A stretch of DNA of 17,415 nt, taken from Actinomycetales bacterium (GTDB lineage Bacteria; Actinomycetota; Actinomycetes; Mycobacteriales; Mycobacteriaceae). The DNA lies in the NCBI GenBank assembly GCA_012841845.1, contig DUTZ01000018.1:1-17415 (forward strand). Direction: 5' to 3'. Position 1 is the stretch's first letter; every line of letters starts with the position of its first letter. The notes below the pieces were generated by a model, which saw only the letters and a list, made by a program, of their open reading frames with translations, was not told where the DNA came from and made no database searches. Made by a program: the position numbers and the translations under genes. Below are positions 6,825 to 13,411 of the stretch, one piece after another.

Positions 6825-7747
6825 GAGTACTCCTCCTCAGACGTGGCGACTCCGGTCAGGTCGAGGTACGCGGAGTCGAGGGTCCCGGAGGTGATCCGGA
6901 GGTCTCGGGGCGTCACCCCGTGGTCGGCGAGCATCTCGAGGACCCGGAGGGCGACGCCCTCCTCGCCGTCGACCGTCACCCGGCCGGAGACGGTGCGGAC
7001 GTCCACGACCCCGGGGAGCTCGCGGAGCGCACCCAGGTCGGTCACGGTCGAGGCCCGGAACGACGTGGTGGTGGCCGCCGCCGCGTTCCTGACCAGGCCG
7101 TCCGGCGTGTCCAGCGCGCGGATCCGCCCGGCGTCCACGATCGCGATCCGGTCGCAGAGGGTCTGTGCCTCCTCCATGGAGTGGGTGACCAGCAGGACCG
7201 TAACCCCGTCGCGGCGCAGGTCGCGCACGAGCTGCCAGACGTCGCGCCGTGCCCGGGGGTCGAGCCCGGTGCTGAGCTCGTCGAGTATCGCGACCCGGGG
7301 TCGCCCCACCAGGGCGAGGGCGATGGACAACCGCTGCTGCTGACCTCCGCTGAGCGTGGCGAAACGCTGATCGAGAAGGGTCTCCAATCCCAGCCGCTCC
7401 GCGAGCTCCCGCCACGGCACGGGATCGGTGTAGAACGCGCTCCACAGCTCGAGTGCCTCGCGGACGGTGATCTTGGCCTGGAGCCGGCTCTCCTGGAGCT
7501 GGACCCCCAGGGTCCGGGTGAGCGCCGGGCGGTCGACCCACGGGTCGATCCCGTGGACACGCACCGTGCCGGAGTCCGGCACGCGCAGTCCCGCGATCGC
7601 CTCGACGGTGGTGGTCTTACCGGCCCCGTTCGGACCGAGGATGCCGAAGACCTCGCCGACCCCCACGGTGAAGCCGATGTCGTCCATCGCCACCGTCGCG
7701 CCATATCTCTTGTGCAGGCCCTCGACCTGTACCGCTGTCATTCCCAT
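6821..7747 (-). CDS. ABC transporter ATP-binding protein (DrrA/CcmA type)
   Basis: 308 residues from ATG 7747. ATG 7741 two codons on is equally possible, and an ATG at 7810 is in frame but adds unconvincing sequence. All ATPase motifs are present: Walker A GPNGAGKTT (38-46), Q-loop VQLQESRL (about 82-89), signature LSGGQQQR (132-139), Walker B VAILDEL (152-158), D-loop STGLDP and the H-loop histidine in VTHSMEEA (about 189). A C-terminal extension of about 95 residues (DTPDGLVRNAAAATT onward) is the DrrA-like regulatory domain. It is the first gene of the operon and overlaps the permease by four bases. The promoter is probably within 7748-7887, the gap shared with the divergent lipoprotein, but no clear box was found on this strand. 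Confidence 0.93.
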   Translation of the reverse strand: MGMTAVQVEGLHKRYGATVAMDDIGFTVGVGEVFGILGPNGAGKTTTVEAIAGLRVPDSGTVRVHGIDPWVDRPALTRTLGVQLQESRLQAKITVREALELWSAFYTDPVPWRELAERLGLETLLDQRFATLSGGQQQRLSIALALVGRPRVAILDELSTGLDPRARRDVWQLVRDLRRDGVTVLLVTHSMEEAQTLCDRIAIVDAGRIRALDTPDGLVRNAAAATTTSFRASTVTDLGALRELPGVVDVRTVSGRVTVDGEEGVALRVLEMLADHGVTPRDLRITSGTLDSAYLDLTGVATSEEEYS

Positions 7748-7873
7748 ACCCCGAGCCTCGTCGCGGGCGGAGTAGGACACATCCGCGGAGCGGGTCGACA
7801 CGGCATCCACCGATCGGGGGATGCAGACGGCGTCGACCGGAACGTGGCGCCCCCTCGGCGGGTATCGGGACGC

Positions 7874-7888
7874 TAGGCTCCCCCACCA
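7874..7888 (+). promoter_or_regulatory. -10 box for a leaderless lipoprotein transcript
   Basis: TAGGCT at 7874-7879 is followed by eight bases and the ATG at 7888. No Shine-Dalgarno precedes the ATG (CCCCCACC). Together these fit a leaderless start. The 140-base divergent gap (7748-7887) otherwise shows nothing recognisable. Confidence 0.5.
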
Positions 7889-8547
7889 TGTCGCTCCGCA
7901 CCCTGCCCGCCGTCCTGCTCCTGCCCCTGCTCGCGCTCACCGCCTGTGGCGGGGGCGACGACGCCCCGGTCACCGCCGGCGACGAGACCCCCGGCATGAC
8001 GACCAGCGCCGAGGTCACCGAGGGGAACGACGCCGGCGCGGGGGACGACGGCGAGTGTGCCGACGTGGACGGGCCGACCATCGCGGTCGAGGCCCGCGAC
8101 GGCGAACCGCAGGTCGAGATCCCGCTGCCGGAGGACTGGGAGCGCAGCAGGCAGCTGGATTCCGAGATGATCCGCCTCATGGTGGGCAACCCCTCGATCG
8201 CCACCGGGCAGTTCGTGCCCAACGTCGTCGTCACCGCCGAGCCGTCCGGTGCGGACGCGGACGCGGCGTTCGAGGCCCAGCTCGCGGGCATCCGCCAGGG
8301 CTTCGGCGTCGAGGACATCGACACCACCGAGGGCACGGTCTGCGGCCACCCGTCGATGATCGCCGAGTACACCGCCCCGCAGATGGGCGCGGCACCGGAG
8401 CGCCCGGCCACGGTCCAGATGATCGTCGTGCCCGGCGACACCGGCTCCACGACCTACACCATGACGGCGCAGTCCCCCGAGCCCGTCGACCCGTCCTTCG
8501 AGGAGGACGTCACGACGATCTTCGAGGGCGTGCAGATCGAGGACTGA
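7888..8547 (+). CDS. LpqN/LpqT-type lipoprotein
   Basis: 219 residues. A lipoprotein signal peptide (basic MSLR, hydrophobic core, lipobox LTAC) predicts acylation of C20 and anchoring to the outer face of the membrane. A low-complexity acidic linker (about 21-55) is followed by a compact domain at about 65-219. That domain contains VEIPLPEDWERS, LMVGNPSIATGQFVPNVVVT, a GFGVEDIDTTEGTVCGHPSM segment and a YTMTAQSPEPVDPSF tail. This order resembles the LpqN/LpqT (probable lipoprotein) family of mycobacteria and relatives, which is linked to cell-envelope biology; LpqN in Mycobacterium tuberculosis interacts with envelope proteins. Two cysteines outside the lipobox (about 53 and 152) could form a disulfide. 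The specific role is unknown. Confidence 0.85.
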   Translation: MSLRTLPAVLLLPLLALTACGGGDDAPVTAGDETPGMTTSAEVTEGNDAGAGDDGECADVDGPTIAVEARDGEPQVEIPLPEDWERSRQLDSEMIRLMVGNPSIATGQFVPNVVVTAEPSGADADAAFEAQLAGIRQGFGVEDIDTTEGTVCGHPSMIAEYTAPQMGAAPERPATVQMIVVPGDTGSTTYTMTAQSPEPVDPSFEEDVTTIFEGVQIED

Positions 8548-8566
8548 GCCCGGCCTCCGTGGGCTC
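8546..8566. terminator. Hairpin between convergent genes
   Basis: GAGCCC (8546-8551) and GGGCTC (8561-8566) can form a 6-base stem with a 9-base loop, overlapping the lipoprotein stop codon (8545-8547) and lying 4 bases from the SDR stop. It is short and has no T tract, so a terminator role is tentative. Confidence 0.35.
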
Positions 8567-8570
8567 GTCA

Positions 8571-9407
8571 TCAGTAGAGGTAGTCCTCGCCGCTCGCTCG
8601 GACGGTGATGTCGCTGATGCTGATCCCCCACGGTTGGTCGATCACATGGACCACCGCGTCGGCCAGGTCGTCGGGCGTGATGAGCCAGTAGCCGATCGAG
8701 TCCGGGTCCGTGAGCTCCTCCGGCAGATCACCGGTGACCATCGCGGCCACGTTGCGCTGGAACGACTCCGCGCGGTTGCCGACGATCCCGTTGATCGCGT
8801 CGAAATTGACGATCCCGCCCGACAGGTTGGTGCCGGCGACCCCGGTGGGTTTGACCGTGGTGACCTTGATCCGCCCCTTGGTCTCGCGGCGCAGCGAGTC
8901 CGAGAGGACGGCGACGGCGGCCTTGGTCGCGCTGTACACACCCGAGCCCGCGACCCCGGCGTTGCCGTAGATCGAGGAGATGGTGACGACGTGGCCGCGC
9001 CCCTGCGCGATCATCTGGTCGTACACCGCGGCGATGCCGTTGACCACGCCCTTGAGGTTGATGTCGATCGCGCGGAGCCACCGCGGCAGCGCCTCGGCAT
9101 GGTCGGCGAAGTAGGCCAGCGGCATGACCCCGGCGTTGTTGACCAGCACGTCGATGGCGCCGTAGGCCTCGACCGCGGCCGCCGCGGCCGCCGCCATCTG
9201 CTCGGGGTCGGTGACGTCGGCGACGACGGCGAGGGCGGCCCCACCGGCGTCCGTGATCGCCGCCGTGACGGCCGACAGGCCCTCGTCGTCGACATCCACT
9301 CCCACCACCCGGGCCCCGCCCGCCGCGCACCTCGCCGCGATGCGTGCGCCGAACCCGCCGCCGGCTCCGGTGATGAGGACGACCTTGCCGTCCAGGTGTT
9401 CCGACAC
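8571..9407 (-). CDS. Short-chain dehydrogenase/reductase (classical SDR)
   Basis: 278 residues from a GTG at 9407. The start was chosen because GGAGG is six bases upstream and SDR homology begins at residue 5 (LDGKVVLITGAGGGFG). The NAD(P) motif TGAGGGFG is at 13-20. The D-V-D pattern after strand 2 (GVDVDD) favours NAD(H). The NNAGV motif is at 90-94, the active-site tetrad is N118, S145, Y158 and K162 (YSATK), and the PTGVAGT segment follows. All catalytic residues are intact. It lies in a run with a SRPBCC protein and a TetR regulator (9482-10589, same strand) and may be controlled by that repressor. The substrate is unknown; SDRs of this class oxidise or reduce alcohol/ketone groups on lipids, steroids or xenobiotics. 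Confidence 0.9.
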   Translation of the reverse strand: MSEHLDGKVVLITGAGGGFGARIAARCAAGGARVVGVDVDDEGLSAVTAAITDAGGAALAVVADVTDPEQMAAAAAAAVEAYGAIDVLVNNAGVMPLAYFADHAEALPRWLRAIDINLKGVVNGIAAVYDQMIAQGRGHVVTISSIYGNAGVAGSGVYSATKAAVAVLSDSLRRETKGRIKVTTVKPTGVAGTNLSGGIVNFDAINGIVGNRAESFQRNVAAMVTGDLPEELTDPDSIGYWLITPDDLADAVVHVIDQPWGISISDITVRASGEDYLY

Positions 9408-9481
9408 TGCTGACCTCCGGTGGGATGGGTGACGACCCTCCCACCGTGCCACCGCGGCCCGGCGGTCGCGGGGGAACCGCG

Positions 9482-9946
9482 TCAGCCCGCGAGCGCCGAG
9501 GCGAGGTTGCCCAGCGTGTCCTCGAGCTGCTTCTCGGTGACGAGCGGGAAGGAGACCTTCTCGAGGATCGCCTTGTCCGTGACCCCGGACCAGTCGTAGG
9601 TGTGGCGGACCAGGGTGGAGTCCGAGCCCTGCGGCTCGAGCTCCCAGACCCACTCCCAGCCGGGCGGCTCGGTGCCCGCCGGCGCGGTCCGCCAGGCGAG
9701 CAGTTTGTCCTTGGCGAAGCCGGTCACGTGGTTGTCGGTCTTGTACTCGCCGCCCATGTGGTCGCCGGCCATGTCCATGGTGAACACGTCGCCGACCTGC
9801 TGGATGCGGTCGGACTTGTAGTCGCCGCGGACGAAGCCGGAGCCGTCCAGCCGGTCGTGGTTCTCCGGGTTGGACAGCAGCTCGAAGATCTCCGCCGCCG
9901 AGTGGTCGATCACGCGCTCGACGGTGATGCTCGTGTCGTTGCTCAT
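9482..9946 (-). CDS. SRPBCC (START/Bet v 1-like) domain protein
   Basis: 154 residues from ATG 9946, preceded by GGTGGGG at a good distance. The whole protein is one helix-grip fold: an N-terminal strand ITVERVIDHSAAEIFELLSN, then RLDGSGFV, a central antiparallel sheet with FTMDMAGDHMGGEYKTDNHV and WEWVWELEP, VRHTYDWSGVTDK, and a long C-terminal helix (VTEKQLEDTLGNLASAL). The order matches the polyketide cyclase/dehydrase and SRPBCC superfamily, which binds hydrophobic ligands in a deep cavity; some members are enzymes and others carriers. It lies 46 bases after the TetR gene and 74 bases before the SDR, so the three are probably cotranscribed. The ligand is unknown. Confidence 0.85.
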   Translation of the reverse strand: MSNDTSITVERVIDHSAAEIFELLSNPENHDRLDGSGFVRGDYKSDRIQQVGDVFTMDMAGDHMGGEYKTDNHVTGFAKDKLLAWRTAPAGTEPPGWEWVWELEPQGSDSTLVRHTYDWSGVTDKAILEKVSFPLVTEKQLEDTLGNLASALAG

Positions 9947-9992
9947 GACCCCACCGTGCCCGCCCCCGCGCGGGCCCGCATCCGGTCGGCGG

Positions 9993-10589
9993 TCATCGCG
10001 TCCCCGGCGGTGCGGACCGGCCCGCCAGGAGCTCGGCGGCCATCCCGCGCGCCTGTGCCAGGAGGTCCGTGCCGTAGACGGGGCGGTGCGCGAACGCCCC
10101 CTCCACCAGGAGGAAGAGGTGGTTCGCCAGCGCCTCGTGGTCGACGTCGGCGGGCACGTCCTCCCGGACGAGCTCGTCGAGCAGCGCGTACACCGCGTGC
10201 TTGTGGTAGCGGATGACGCCGTGGCCGGGATGGTCGGCGGGCAGCTCGGCCGCGGCGTTGAGGAAGGCGCACCCGCGGTGACTGTTGCCGTGGTCGGCGG
10301 CGTAGACGTCGAAGACGGCCAGGGCACGCGGACTCGGCGCGCGCGCGACCTCCTCCTCGAGGAGCCGCCACCACCACCTGTGCCGGTTCGCCAGGTACGC
10401 CACGACCAGCCCGTCCTTGGACCCGAAGTTCGTGTAGAGGATCGGCTTGGTCACCCCGGATTCGGACGCGATCGTGTCCACCCCGACCGCGTGGATCCCC
10501 TTCTCGTAGAACAACACGGACCCGACGTCGAGGATGCGCCGTGCGCCGGGGGTCAGGTCGGTGAGATCGGGCAGGTCGGTGGCGCTCAT
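9993..10589 (-). CDS. TetR family repressor of the SRPBCC-SDR cluster
   Basis: 198 residues from ATG 10589. An in-frame start at 10694 exists but would put the operator inside the gene. The N-terminal TetR domain covers about 12-62, with ARRILDVGSVLFYEKGIHAV as helix 1 and VDTIASESGVTKPILYTNFG as the helix-turn-helix. The C-terminal segment HRGCAFLNAAAELPADHP resembles the conserved GCxxxNAAAE motif of the LmrA/YxaF-like TetR subgroup, whose members respond to small hydrophobic compounds. It reads away from a perfect inverted operator at 10599-10651, so self-repression and control of the divergent small gene at 10688 are likely. SRPBCC and SDR genes follow on the same strand. Confidence 0.88.
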   Translation of the reverse strand: MSATDLPDLTDLTPGARRILDVGSVLFYEKGIHAVGVDTIASESGVTKPILYTNFGSKDGLVVAYLANRHRWWWRLLEEEVARAPSPRALAVFDVYAADHGNSHRGCAFLNAAAELPADHPGHGVIRYHKHAVYALLDELVREDVPADVDHEALANHLFLLVEGAFAHRPVYGTDLLAQARGMAAELLAGRSAPPGTR

Positions 10590-10594
10590 ACCCC

Positions 10595-10623
10595 TTGACT
10601 TTACAGGTCTGTATACGTAGGTT
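10595..10623 (+). promoter_or_regulatory. Promoter for the rightward small gene, overlapped by the TetR operator
   Basis: TTGACT (10595-10600) and TAGGTT (10618-10623) are separated by 17 bases and match -35 and TAnnnT -10 elements. The spacer is almost entirely the left operator arm (10599-10616), so a bound repressor would block RNA polymerase. A 5' leader of about 58 bases to ATG 10688 is predicted. Confidence 0.6.
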
Positions 10624-10651
10624 GTCCGCACAGGTATACAGACCTGTAAAG
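10599..10651. promoter_or_regulatory. Double TetR-type operator (perfect 18+18 inverted repeat)
   Basis: CTTTACAGGTCTGTATAC at 10599-10616 is repeated exactly inverted at 10634-10651, with a 17-base spacer. Each arm also contains its own small palindrome ACAG-N2-CTGT, so each arm could bind one repressor dimer. The site lies between the TetR gene (starting 10589, minus) and the 50-residue gene (starting 10688, plus) and overlaps promoter elements in both directions, including TATACA on the minus strand. The repeat is seen directly; TetR binding is inferred from position and symmetry. Confidence 0.8.
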
Positions 10652-10687
10652 TTTCGCTCCGCGCGACCCCGTTGGGAGGGGATCTCG

Positions 10688-10840
10688 ATGTCACCGCTCC
10701 ACCTGTTCCTCCGCCTGGTCCGAGAGCTGTGGTTCTCCCTGGACACGGCCAGTGCGCTCAAGCACGGCGGCACGGTGTCCGACGAGGCCCGGCGACACAC
10801 CCGCCGGACCGCCACACCGGAGCGCCACCCGGCCTCGTAG
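10688..10840 (+). CDS. 50-residue protein divergent from the TetR gene
   Basis: ATG 10688 follows GGGAGGGG (10674-10681) by six bases, one of the strongest ribosome-binding sites in the window. The product starts MSPLHLFLRLVRELWFSLD, a likely amphipathic helix rich in L, F and W, continues TASALKHGGTVSDEARRH and ends in a basic, flexible tail (TRRTATPERHPAS). No family was recognised. Its promoter overlaps the TetR operator, so it is probably repressed by the adjacent TetR protein. It lies 27 bases before the hydrolase gene, which has its own -10 box. The small size makes this a prediction from promoter, ribosome-binding site and context, not homology. Confidence 0.65.
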   Translation: MSPLHLFLRLVRELWFSLDTASALKHGGTVSDEARRHTRRTATPERHPAS

Positions 10841-10855
10841 AGCCGCCTGCCGCTC

Positions 10856-10868
10856 TAGCCTGGCGGGG
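10856..10868 (+). promoter_or_regulatory. -10 box for a leaderless hydrolase transcript
   Basis: TAGCCT at 10856-10861, six bases, then GTG at 10868. The spacing fits leaderless initiation and fixes the GTG start. A purine-rich GGCGGGG abuts the start codon but is too close to act as a Shine-Dalgarno. Confidence 0.5.
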
Positions 10869-11761
10869 TGCCCACCACGCAGCCCGTCGTCGTCGACCTT
10901 CCCCTCCCCCACCTCCGCCTCCGCGCGCTGACCTGGGGGCCGGAGGACGGCCCGCTCGCCCTGTGTCTCCACGGCTTCCCCGACACCCCGTGGTGCTGGC
11001 GGCACCTGGGCCCCGAGCTCGCGGACCGCGGCTACCGGGTGGTGGCCCCGTACACGCGCGGCTACGCACCGTCGGGTATCCCCCGGGATGGCGAGTACAG
11101 CATCGGCGCCCTGGCCTACGACGCACTGGCGGTCCACCGCCACCTCGGCGCCGGCGACGACGCCCTCCTGCTGGGACACGACTGGGGCGCACTCACGGCC
11201 AACACCCTCGCGGCCCTGCCCGACGGGCCGTTCGCCAGGGTGGCCTCGCTGTCCGTCCCACCGATCGCCGCCATGTCCCGGCTACCCCGCGACCGGACGT
11301 GGCCCGGCCTGGCCCTGCGGCAGGTGAGGTCGAGCTGGTACATCCTGTTCCTCCAGTTCGACGGGCTCGCCGAGCGACAGCTCCCCCGCGTGATCCGCCG
11401 GTTGTGGCGGGACTGGGCGCCCGGCTACGACTCCGACGACGACGTGGCCCGGTTCCTGTCCGCCATCCCGACGCCCGCCCACCGCACGGCCGTCGCCTCG
11501 TATTACCGCGCGCTCGTCCGTCCGGCGCTGCCCGACCCGCGTTTCGCCGCTCTCCAGAGGGGACTCCTCGCCGAACCCGTCACGCCGATGCTCTACCTCC
11601 ACGGCGAGGGCGATCACGCCCTCCGGGCCGGGTGGACGACCGGGGTGGCCGACGTCCTCCCCGACGGCAGCCGGACGGAGGTGGTTCCCGGTGTCGACCA
11701 CTTCCTGCTCCAGCAGGATCCGGAGCGGGTCAACGGGATCATCCTGGACTGGCTGGGCTGA
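10868..11761 (+). CDS. Alpha/beta-hydrolase, epoxide-hydrolase-like
   Basis: 297 residues from GTG 10868. The oxyanion motif HGFPDTPWCW is at 35-44 (HGxP), and the nucleophile elbow LLGHDWGA is at 101-108 with Asp105 as nucleophile. An aspartate nucleophile points to epoxide hydrolases or haloalkane dehalogenases rather than esterases. D249 (HGEGDHAL) and H278 (PGVDHFLLQQDP) complete a triad. A cap domain of about 100 residues lies between about 135 and 235. The lid tyrosines typical of epoxide hydrolases cannot be assigned with certainty. It is soluble, with no signal peptide. It may form part of the TetR-regulated neighbourhood with the SDR and SRPBCC proteins, as xenobiotic or lipid epoxide metabolism, but it has its own promoter. 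Confidence 0.88.
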   Translation: MPTTQPVVVDLPLPHLRLRALTWGPEDGPLALCLHGFPDTPWCWRHLGPELADRGYRVVAPYTRGYAPSGIPRDGEYSIGALAYDALAVHRHLGAGDDALLLGHDWGALTANTLAALPDGPFARVASLSVPPIAAMSRLPRDRTWPGLALRQVRSSWYILFLQFDGLAERQLPRVIRRLWRDWAPGYDSDDDVARFLSAIPTPAHRTAVASYYRALVRPALPDPRFAALQRGLLAEPVTPMLYLHGEGDHALRAGWTTGVADVLPDGSRTEVVPGVDHFLLQQDPERVNGIILDWLG

Positions 11762-11799
11762 TCTCCGGCAGCCGGTCCGCGCCCCCAGCCGCGCTGCGT

Positions 11800-12010
11800 G
11801 GACGATGTACACGAGGCGAACTGGTCGAACGGCAGCGACTGCTCGGTCTCCGGGTGTAGGGCCGCGTCGACGCGCGCCTGGAAGGTGAGCAGGTTCTCGG
11901 GCCCGACGCTCGACAAGCCCAGGGCCCCGCCGACGAGCAGGCTGCCCTTCTCGCGGAGGAGCCGAGCCCCTTTGCAGATCCCCACCCTGATCCCAGGGCC
12001 GCCCCTCCAC
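11800..12010 (-). pseudogene. Possible decayed coding fragment in the 11762-12125 gap
   Basis: The 364 bases between the hydrolase and the acyl-CoA dehydrogenase hold no clear gene. On the minus strand one frame from about 11970 to 11810 has strongly GC-biased third positions and a protein-like composition, including GSLLVGGALGLSSVGPENLL and RVDAALHPETEQSLPFDQF. It lacks a convincing start and runs into sequence antisense to the hydrolase 3' end. I do not recognise a family. It could be the remnant of a lost gene or chance coding-like composition in high-GC DNA. The right part of the gap (from 12059) holds the dehydrogenase promoter. Confidence 0.25.
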
Positions 12011-12058
12011 GAAGAGGACTCCGATCCGTTTTCGGTCGGCAGCGGGGCCGTGGCCTTG

Positions 12059-12064
12059 TACGAT
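12059..12064 (+). promoter_or_regulatory. Predicted -10 box of the acyl-CoA dehydrogenase gene
   Basis: TACGAT, preceded by TTG, matches the TAnnnT -10 pattern and lies in an unusually AT-rich patch for this window. It would give a leader of about 55 bases. No clear -35 was found. Confidence 0.4.
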
Positions 12065-12125
12065 CGCGTCCGTAGACGTCGATCGCGCCCCCTACCGGGG
12101 CGTCCCCCCATGGAGAGGTTCACCC

Positions 12126-13283
12126 GTGCGCCGCACTGTGTTCGAGCAAGACCACGAGGACTACCGCCAGACGCTCCGCGCCTTCATCGAGTCCGAGGTC
12201 GTCCCCCACTACGACGAGTGGTACGAGGCCGGGATCGTGCCGCGCGAGTTCTACTACAAACTCGCCGAGCTGGGCGTCTTCGGCATCAGCGTGCCCGAGG
12301 AGTACGGCGGCGCCGGGCTCGAGTCCCACAAGTTCGAGGCCATCCAGACCGAGGAGCTCACCCGCGCCGGCGTGACCTTCGGCGGCTCCAACGTCCACGT
12401 GGCGCTGTGCCTGCCGTACCTCAAGATGCTCGCCACCGAGGAGCAGAAGCAGCGCTACTTCCCCAAGTTCGTCGCCGGCGAGGAGATGTGGGCCATCGCC
12501 ATGACCGAGCCCGGCACCGGCTCGGACCTGGCGGGGATGAAGACGACGGCGAAGCTGTCCGAGGACGGCACCCACTACGTCCTCAACGGGGCCAAGACGT
12601 TCATCACCGGCGGCGTCCACGCCGACCGCATGATCGTCTGCGCCCGCACCTCGGCCCCGCGCGAGGACGACCGCCGCTTCGGCATCTCCCTGCTGGCCGT
12701 GCAGACCTCCCTCGAGGGCTACTCGGTCGGCCGCAAGCTCGACAAGGTGGGCCTCAAGACCTCCGACACCGCCGAGCTGTCCTTCGTGGACGTCAAGGTG
12801 CCGGTCGAGGACCTGCTCGGCGAGGAGAACAAGGGCTTCAACTACCTCGGCCAGAACCTGCCGTCGGAGCGCTGGGGCATCGCCTTCGGCGCCTACGCCC
12901 AGGCCGCGGCCGCCGTGCGCTTCGCCCAGGAGTACACCCAGCAGCGCACCGTGTTCGGCAAGACCGTCGCGTCGTTCCAGAACACCAAGTTCGAGCTGGC
13001 CGCCTGCAAGGCCAAGGTCGACGCCGCCCAGGCCGTCGCCGACCGCGCCCTCGAGGCCCTCGACGCCGGCGAGCTCACCCCCGCCGAGGCCGCGTCCGCC
13101 AAGGTGTTCTGCACCGAGGTCGCGGCCGAGGTGATCGACCGTTGCCTGCAGCTGCACGGCGGCTACGGGTTCATCAACGAGTACCCCATCGCGCGGCTCT
13201 ACTCGGACAACCGCGTCAACCGCATCTACGGCGGCACCAACGAGGTCATGAAGACCATCATCGCCAAGGACATGGGTCTGTAA
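12126..13283 (+). CDS. Acyl-CoA dehydrogenase (FadE-type)
   Basis: 385 residues from GTG 12126, with GGAGAGG seven bases upstream. It is a complete acyl-CoA dehydrogenase, an FAD enzyme that makes the 2,3-double bond in acyl-CoA during beta-oxidation or branched-chain catabolism. The N-terminal helical domain (FEQDHEDYRQTLRAFIESEV) is followed by the family signature AIAMTEPGTGSDLAGMKTTA (about 122-141), which contacts FAD, and the C-terminal signature QLHGGYGFINEYPIARLYSD. The end reads IYGGTNEVMK, with glycine where medium-chain enzymes carry the catalytic Glu. The base is therefore probably E248 in LPSERWGIA, as in long-chain and isovaleryl-CoA dehydrogenases. Codon use is strongly C/G-ending, which suggests high expression. 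A palindromic repeat starts 32 bases after the stop. Confidence 0.95.
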   Translation: MRRTVFEQDHEDYRQTLRAFIESEVVPHYDEWYEAGIVPREFYYKLAELGVFGISVPEEYGGAGLESHKFEAIQTEELTRAGVTFGGSNVHVALCLPYLKMLATEEQKQRYFPKFVAGEEMWAIAMTEPGTGSDLAGMKTTAKLSEDGTHYVLNGAKTFITGGVHADRMIVCARTSAPREDDRRFGISLLAVQTSLEGYSVGRKLDKVGLKTSDTAELSFVDVKVPVEDLLGEENKGFNYLGQNLPSERWGIAFGAYAQAAAAVRFAQEYTQQRTVFGKTVASFQNTKFELAACKAKVDAAQAVADRALEALDAGELTPAEAASAKVFCTEVAAEVIDRCLQLHGGYGFINEYPIARLYSDNRVNRIYGGTNEVMKTIIAKDMGL

Positions 13284-13315
13284 CGGCCGTCCCGCCTACA
13301 CACCTCCCACCTCCG

Positions 13316-13394
13316 CCGAAATCGGCGACTCCACCGCCGGGTCCGCGGCCCTCACAGGGGCTGCCGATCCGGCGGTGGAGTCGCCGATTTTCGG
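13316..13394. repeat. Palindromic element, copy 1
   Basis: Left arm 13316-13340 and right arm 13369-13394 are inverted copies over about 25 bases, differing by one extra T in the right arm. The loop of 28 bases contains TCCGCGGCCCTCACAGG, which is shared exactly with copy 2 at 15636-15719. Within the loop CCCT and AGGG can pair as a small inner hairpin. It lies between convergent stops at 13283 and 13412. It may act as a bidirectional terminator, but the conserved loop suggests a dispersed REP- or MITE-like element. Confidence 0.85.
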
Positions 13395-13411
13395 GGTCCG
13401 GGCGCGGGCGG

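Noticed and set aside
7821..9413. A 530-codon plus-strand open frame
   Set aside because: It overlaps the lipoprotein in another frame and is antisense to the SDR; no motif is visible.
10590..10694. The longer TetR start at 10694
   Set aside because: It would translate the double operator and promoter; the TetR domain begins just after the ATG at 10589.
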